Shown in pieces: positions 4,464 through 6,343 of a stretch of 6,343 nt of DNA. Source of the stretch: Chloroflexota bacterium (lineage in GTDB: Bacteria; Chloroflexota; Anaerolineae; JAADDB01). Each line of letters begins with the position of its first letter. The stretch's first letter is position 1. The stretch lies in NCBI GenBank assembly GCA_013154135.1, contig JAADDB010000328.1, forward strand, positions 1 through 6,343, read 5' to 3'. Made by a program: the position numbers and the translations under genes. Below the pieces are notes generated by a model. That model made no database searches. It was not told the origin of the DNA and saw nothing but the letters and a program-made list of their open reading frames with translations.

Positions 4464-6044
4464 TCAGTCAGCTTCATCCGTCTCAGAAGCAGACCGGGCA
4501 ATGGGCAGGGTGAAGAAGAAGGTCGCACCCGCTCCCGGCTTGCTGTGCACCCATATGCGCCCCCCGTGGGCTTCCACCAGGGCCTTGGCCAGGTAGAGTC
4601 CCAAGCCCGCTCCTTGGGTTCGGCGCCGCAGACTGGAATCCACCCGGTAGAACTTGTCGAAGAGGTTTGCTTGCTCTTCTTCGGGGATGCCTATCCCCTG
4701 GTCGGCCACGTACACCGTGACGTAATCCCCTTCGGCCCAGGCTCCCACACGGATGACCCCGCCTCGGGGGGAGTACTTGATGGCGTTGCTCAACAGGTTG
4801 GAGAGGATTTGACGGATCCGCTCCCGGTCGCCCCAGACAGGGGGGAGATCCTCCGGCACATCGGTGATGATCTCGTGGGCCGCGGTCTGCATGCGGAATC
4901 CCTTGACCACCCGCTCGATGAGGTCTTTCAGGTTCACCTCATCCATCTCCAACTTCAACCCCCCGGCCTGAATGCGGGACGCGTCCAACAAGTTGTCGAT
5001 GAGCTGGGTGAGCCGGTCCGCCTCTTCTTCGATGATGGCCAGCCCTTCCCGGATGGTCTCCTCATCCCATTGGACATCCTCCCGCCGCAGGGTGGCCGCG
5101 TAGCCCTTGATGAGCGCGACAGGGGTCTTCAGCTCGTGGGAGATGACGGAGATGAAGGTGGATTTCATCTCCTCCGCCTCCCGGAAGCGGGTGATGTCGT
5201 TGACGTTGACGATGATGTACTGGAGTTCCCCCTCGTCGTCGAACACGGGCGTGTATGTGACCCCCACGGTGATGCGGGGGTGTCCGGGCCGGATGATGTC
5301 CCCCTCCCGGTAGATCTGTTCGCGGATGACTTCGCCTCGCCGCAGTTTCTCGCATGGGTCGGGGCCTGTTGCGTTCTCCAGGTGCAGGACAGTGCCGCCC
5401 ATTTGGCCCCGAGCTCGTTCGGGGGGCCAACCCGTCATCCGGCTGAGAGCCCGGTTGATGACTTCCACCCGGCATTCCGCGTCCAGGATCATAATGCCAT
5501 CCGCGCTGTTCTCGATAATTGTACGCAGCCGGTTTCGTTCCAGTTGCAGTTCTGTGTAGAGCCGCGCGTTGCGCACGGCAATGGCCGCGTGGTCCGCGAA
5601 GGTGCGGAGGATGTACTCCTCCTCCACGGTGAAGGGCCGATCCGAGGTGCGGAAAATGTAGATGATGCCCAGGAACTCATCCTCCAGGGCCAGGGGGATG
5701 GCCACTACCTGGCGCAGGTTGAGATGTGTGGCCTCGGAGACCAGGCGGAGGCGTTCCAGCACGTCTTCCCGGGAGATGCGAAACCCCGTCTCTGTGCGGT
5801 CGTAGGGGATGTCCTCCAGCAGCGGTTGGAAGCGGGGCAACAAGGTCTGGGGAAAGCCGTACGCGGCGACCACTTGCAGTTGCCCGGTCCGGTTGCGCAG
5901 GGCCAGAATCCCTACTTGACCGTGCAGGATCTCCGCGGCCGTCTCCAGGATGCGCTGGAGCACTTCTTTCAGGTCCAGGCTGGACCCCAGTGCGCGTGTG
6001 ATCTCTAACAGATAGTGAAACTGTCTGCCCGGATAGTTCAGCAT
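4464..6044 (-). CDS. Soluble GAF-PAS sensor histidine kinase
   Basis: This 526-residue kinase autophosphorylates on histidine and should pass phosphate to a response regulator, very likely the one encoded next. A GAF domain spans about 22-165 and a PAS domain with its C-terminal motif about 172-290. The dimerisation/phosphoacceptor segment has His303 in ISHELKTP. The ATPase domain shows the N box around Asn416 and Asn420 (LSNLLSNAIKYS), G1 DQGIGI (448-453), the F box FDKFYR (462-467) and G2 GAGLGLYLA (478-486). No signal peptide or membrane helix is visible, so the signal is probably intracellular. The ligand of the GAF or PAS domain cannot be read. The start is supported by AGGGG about seven bases upstream (complement near 6052-6056). 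It is separated from the regulator by a hairpin-repeat array. Confidence 0.95.
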   Translation of the reverse strand: MLNYPGRQFHYLLEITRALGSSLDLKEVLQRILETAAEILHGQVGILALRNRTGQLQVVAAYGFPQTLLPRFQPLLEDIPYDRTETGFRISREDVLERLRLVSEATHLNLRQVVAIPLALEDEFLGIIYIFRTSDRPFTVEEEYILRTFADHAAIAVRNARLYTELQLERNRLRTIIENSADGIMILDAECRVEVINRALSRMTGWPPERARGQMGGTVLHLENATGPDPCEKLRRGEVIREQIYREGDIIRPGHPRITVGVTYTPVFDDEGELQYIIVNVNDITRFREAEEMKSTFISVISHELKTPVALIKGYAATLRREDVQWDEETIREGLAIIEEEADRLTQLIDNLLDASRIQAGGLKLEMDEVNLKDLIERVVKGFRMQTAAHEIITDVPEDLPPVWGDRERIRQILSNLLSNAIKYSPRGGVIRVGAWAEGDYVTVYVADQGIGIPEEEQANLFDKFYRVDSSLRRRTQGAGLGLYLAKALVEAHGGRIWVHSKPGAGATFFFTLPIARSASETDEAD

Positions 6045-6191
6045 GCGATTACCCCTTCATCGTCTGTTCCCCCGCGCCGCGCAGAGATTTCTTCCGGGGG
6101 ACATCGACATGTTGTATGTAGGGTTATCTCCCGCCCTTTTCCTAAAAACCGCCAAACTTCGTCTCTGGAGTTTGGGCAAACGCCCCTGGCC
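6045..6191. other. Upstream region of the kinase gene, no gene seen
   Basis: This region should hold the promoter for the kinase on the minus strand. No convincing -35/-10 pair was found by eye. It contains a small stem, GTTTG (6170-6174) with CAAAC (6177-6181), and the imperfect inverted pair AAACT (6154-6158) and AGTTT (6169-6173). Confidence 0.4.
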
Positions 6192-6270
6192 GGCGAACAA
6201 GATTCAGCCGCACCTTGGCGGCGGACGGGGCCAGGGTCTAACGAGTAACGAGTAACGATTAACGATTAAG
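6192..6270 (+). repeat. Short-type repeat with heptamer tract
   Basis: The leader block GGCGAACAAGATTCAGCCGC and CCTTGGCGGCGGACGGGG match the short-type copy at 104-195. The core again breaks off just after GGACGGG and is followed by the 7-base tract TAACGAG (6239-6245), TAACGAG (6246-6252), TAACGAT (6253-6259), TAACGAT (6260-6266), TAAG. The hairpins of the full module are missing. Confidence 0.7.
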
Positions 6271-6278
6271 AAGGGCAC

Positions 6279-6343
6279 ATGACCGGCCGAGAATCGCCAC
6301 AAACGGACTGCTATAGGCGGCCCAATACATTGGCCCGTTGCAC
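6279..6343 (+). CDS. Doubtful 5' fragment of a plus-strand reading frame
   Basis: An ATG at 6279-6281 opens a frame that stays free of stops to the window edge (21 codons, beginning MTGRESPQTDCYRR). AAGGG lies only three bases upstream, closer than an ideal ribosome site. It would be divergent from the kinase gene. With so few codons, absence of a stop is weak evidence, and a minus-strand frame is also open over most of this stretch. The family is not recognised. Confidence 0.2.
   Translation, partial: MTGRESPQTDCYRRPNTLARC

Noticed and set aside
4545..6008. Long plus-strand open frame (487 codons) opposite the histidine kinase
   Set aside because: It is fully antisense to a kinase with complete conserved motifs, has no recognisable domain, and long antisense frames are common opposite GC-rich genes.
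6322..6333. CCAAT-AC-ATTGG palindrome at the window edge as an operator or tRNA arm
   Set aside because: It is a short inverted repeat with too little flanking sequence to assign; no tRNA features such as a TTCGA-type arm are visible.

Overview
The window reads as a GC-rich bacterial chromosome segment. Every well-supported gene lies on the minus strand. The protein set is a GAF-PAS sensor kinase, an OmpR/PhoB-type response regulator, a YbaK-type aminoacyl-tRNA deacylase, MnmA and three small membrane proteins. Together with the long, GC-rich, hairpin-bearing intergenic repeats, it would fit a thermophilic Chloroflexota/Anaerolineae-like organism. That assignment is inferred from general protein character, not from a diagnostic marker.

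Layout in transcription order, from high to low coordinates. At 6045-6343 is an intergenic stretch with a truncated repeat ending in a heptanucleotide tract, plus a doubtful plus-strand partial reading frame at the edge. At 4464-6044 is a soluble hybrid GAF/PAS histidine kinase. At 3767-4463 are about 700 bases without a gene, filled by four tandem, diverged copies of a composite hairpin repeat. At 3032-3766 is the response regulator. It is followed two bases later by the YbaK-like deacylase (2541-3029). A 104-base gap with a stem-loop and a possible -10 box comes next, then mnmA (1351-2436). A small membrane protein (1088-1354) overlaps the mnmA stop by four bases, and a single-TM coiled protein (777-1067) and a YtxH-like protein (546-758) follow at short spacings. 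Positions 1-545 carry more repeat copies and GC-rich palindromes where the gene cluster ends.

How the genes relate: the kinase and regulator have the expected residues for phosphotransfer and are the likely cognate pair, although the repeat array splits them. The regulator is tightly coupled to the deacylase. MnmA (2-thiolation of tRNA wobble uridine) and the deacylase (clearing mischarged tRNA) both serve translation fidelity. The three small membrane or membrane-anchored proteins have no assigned role.

The most unusual content is the repeat family. A module with a leader, two short GC-rich hairpins, a third hairpin with T-run and A-run arms, and a variable fourth stem occurs six times in recognisable form, always in the same orientation and only between genes. 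Two further copies are cut short and finish in a 7-base TAACGAG/TAACGAT tract. One hairpin shows a compensatory base-pair change and several G-U-compatible changes between copies, which suggests it may matter as RNA.
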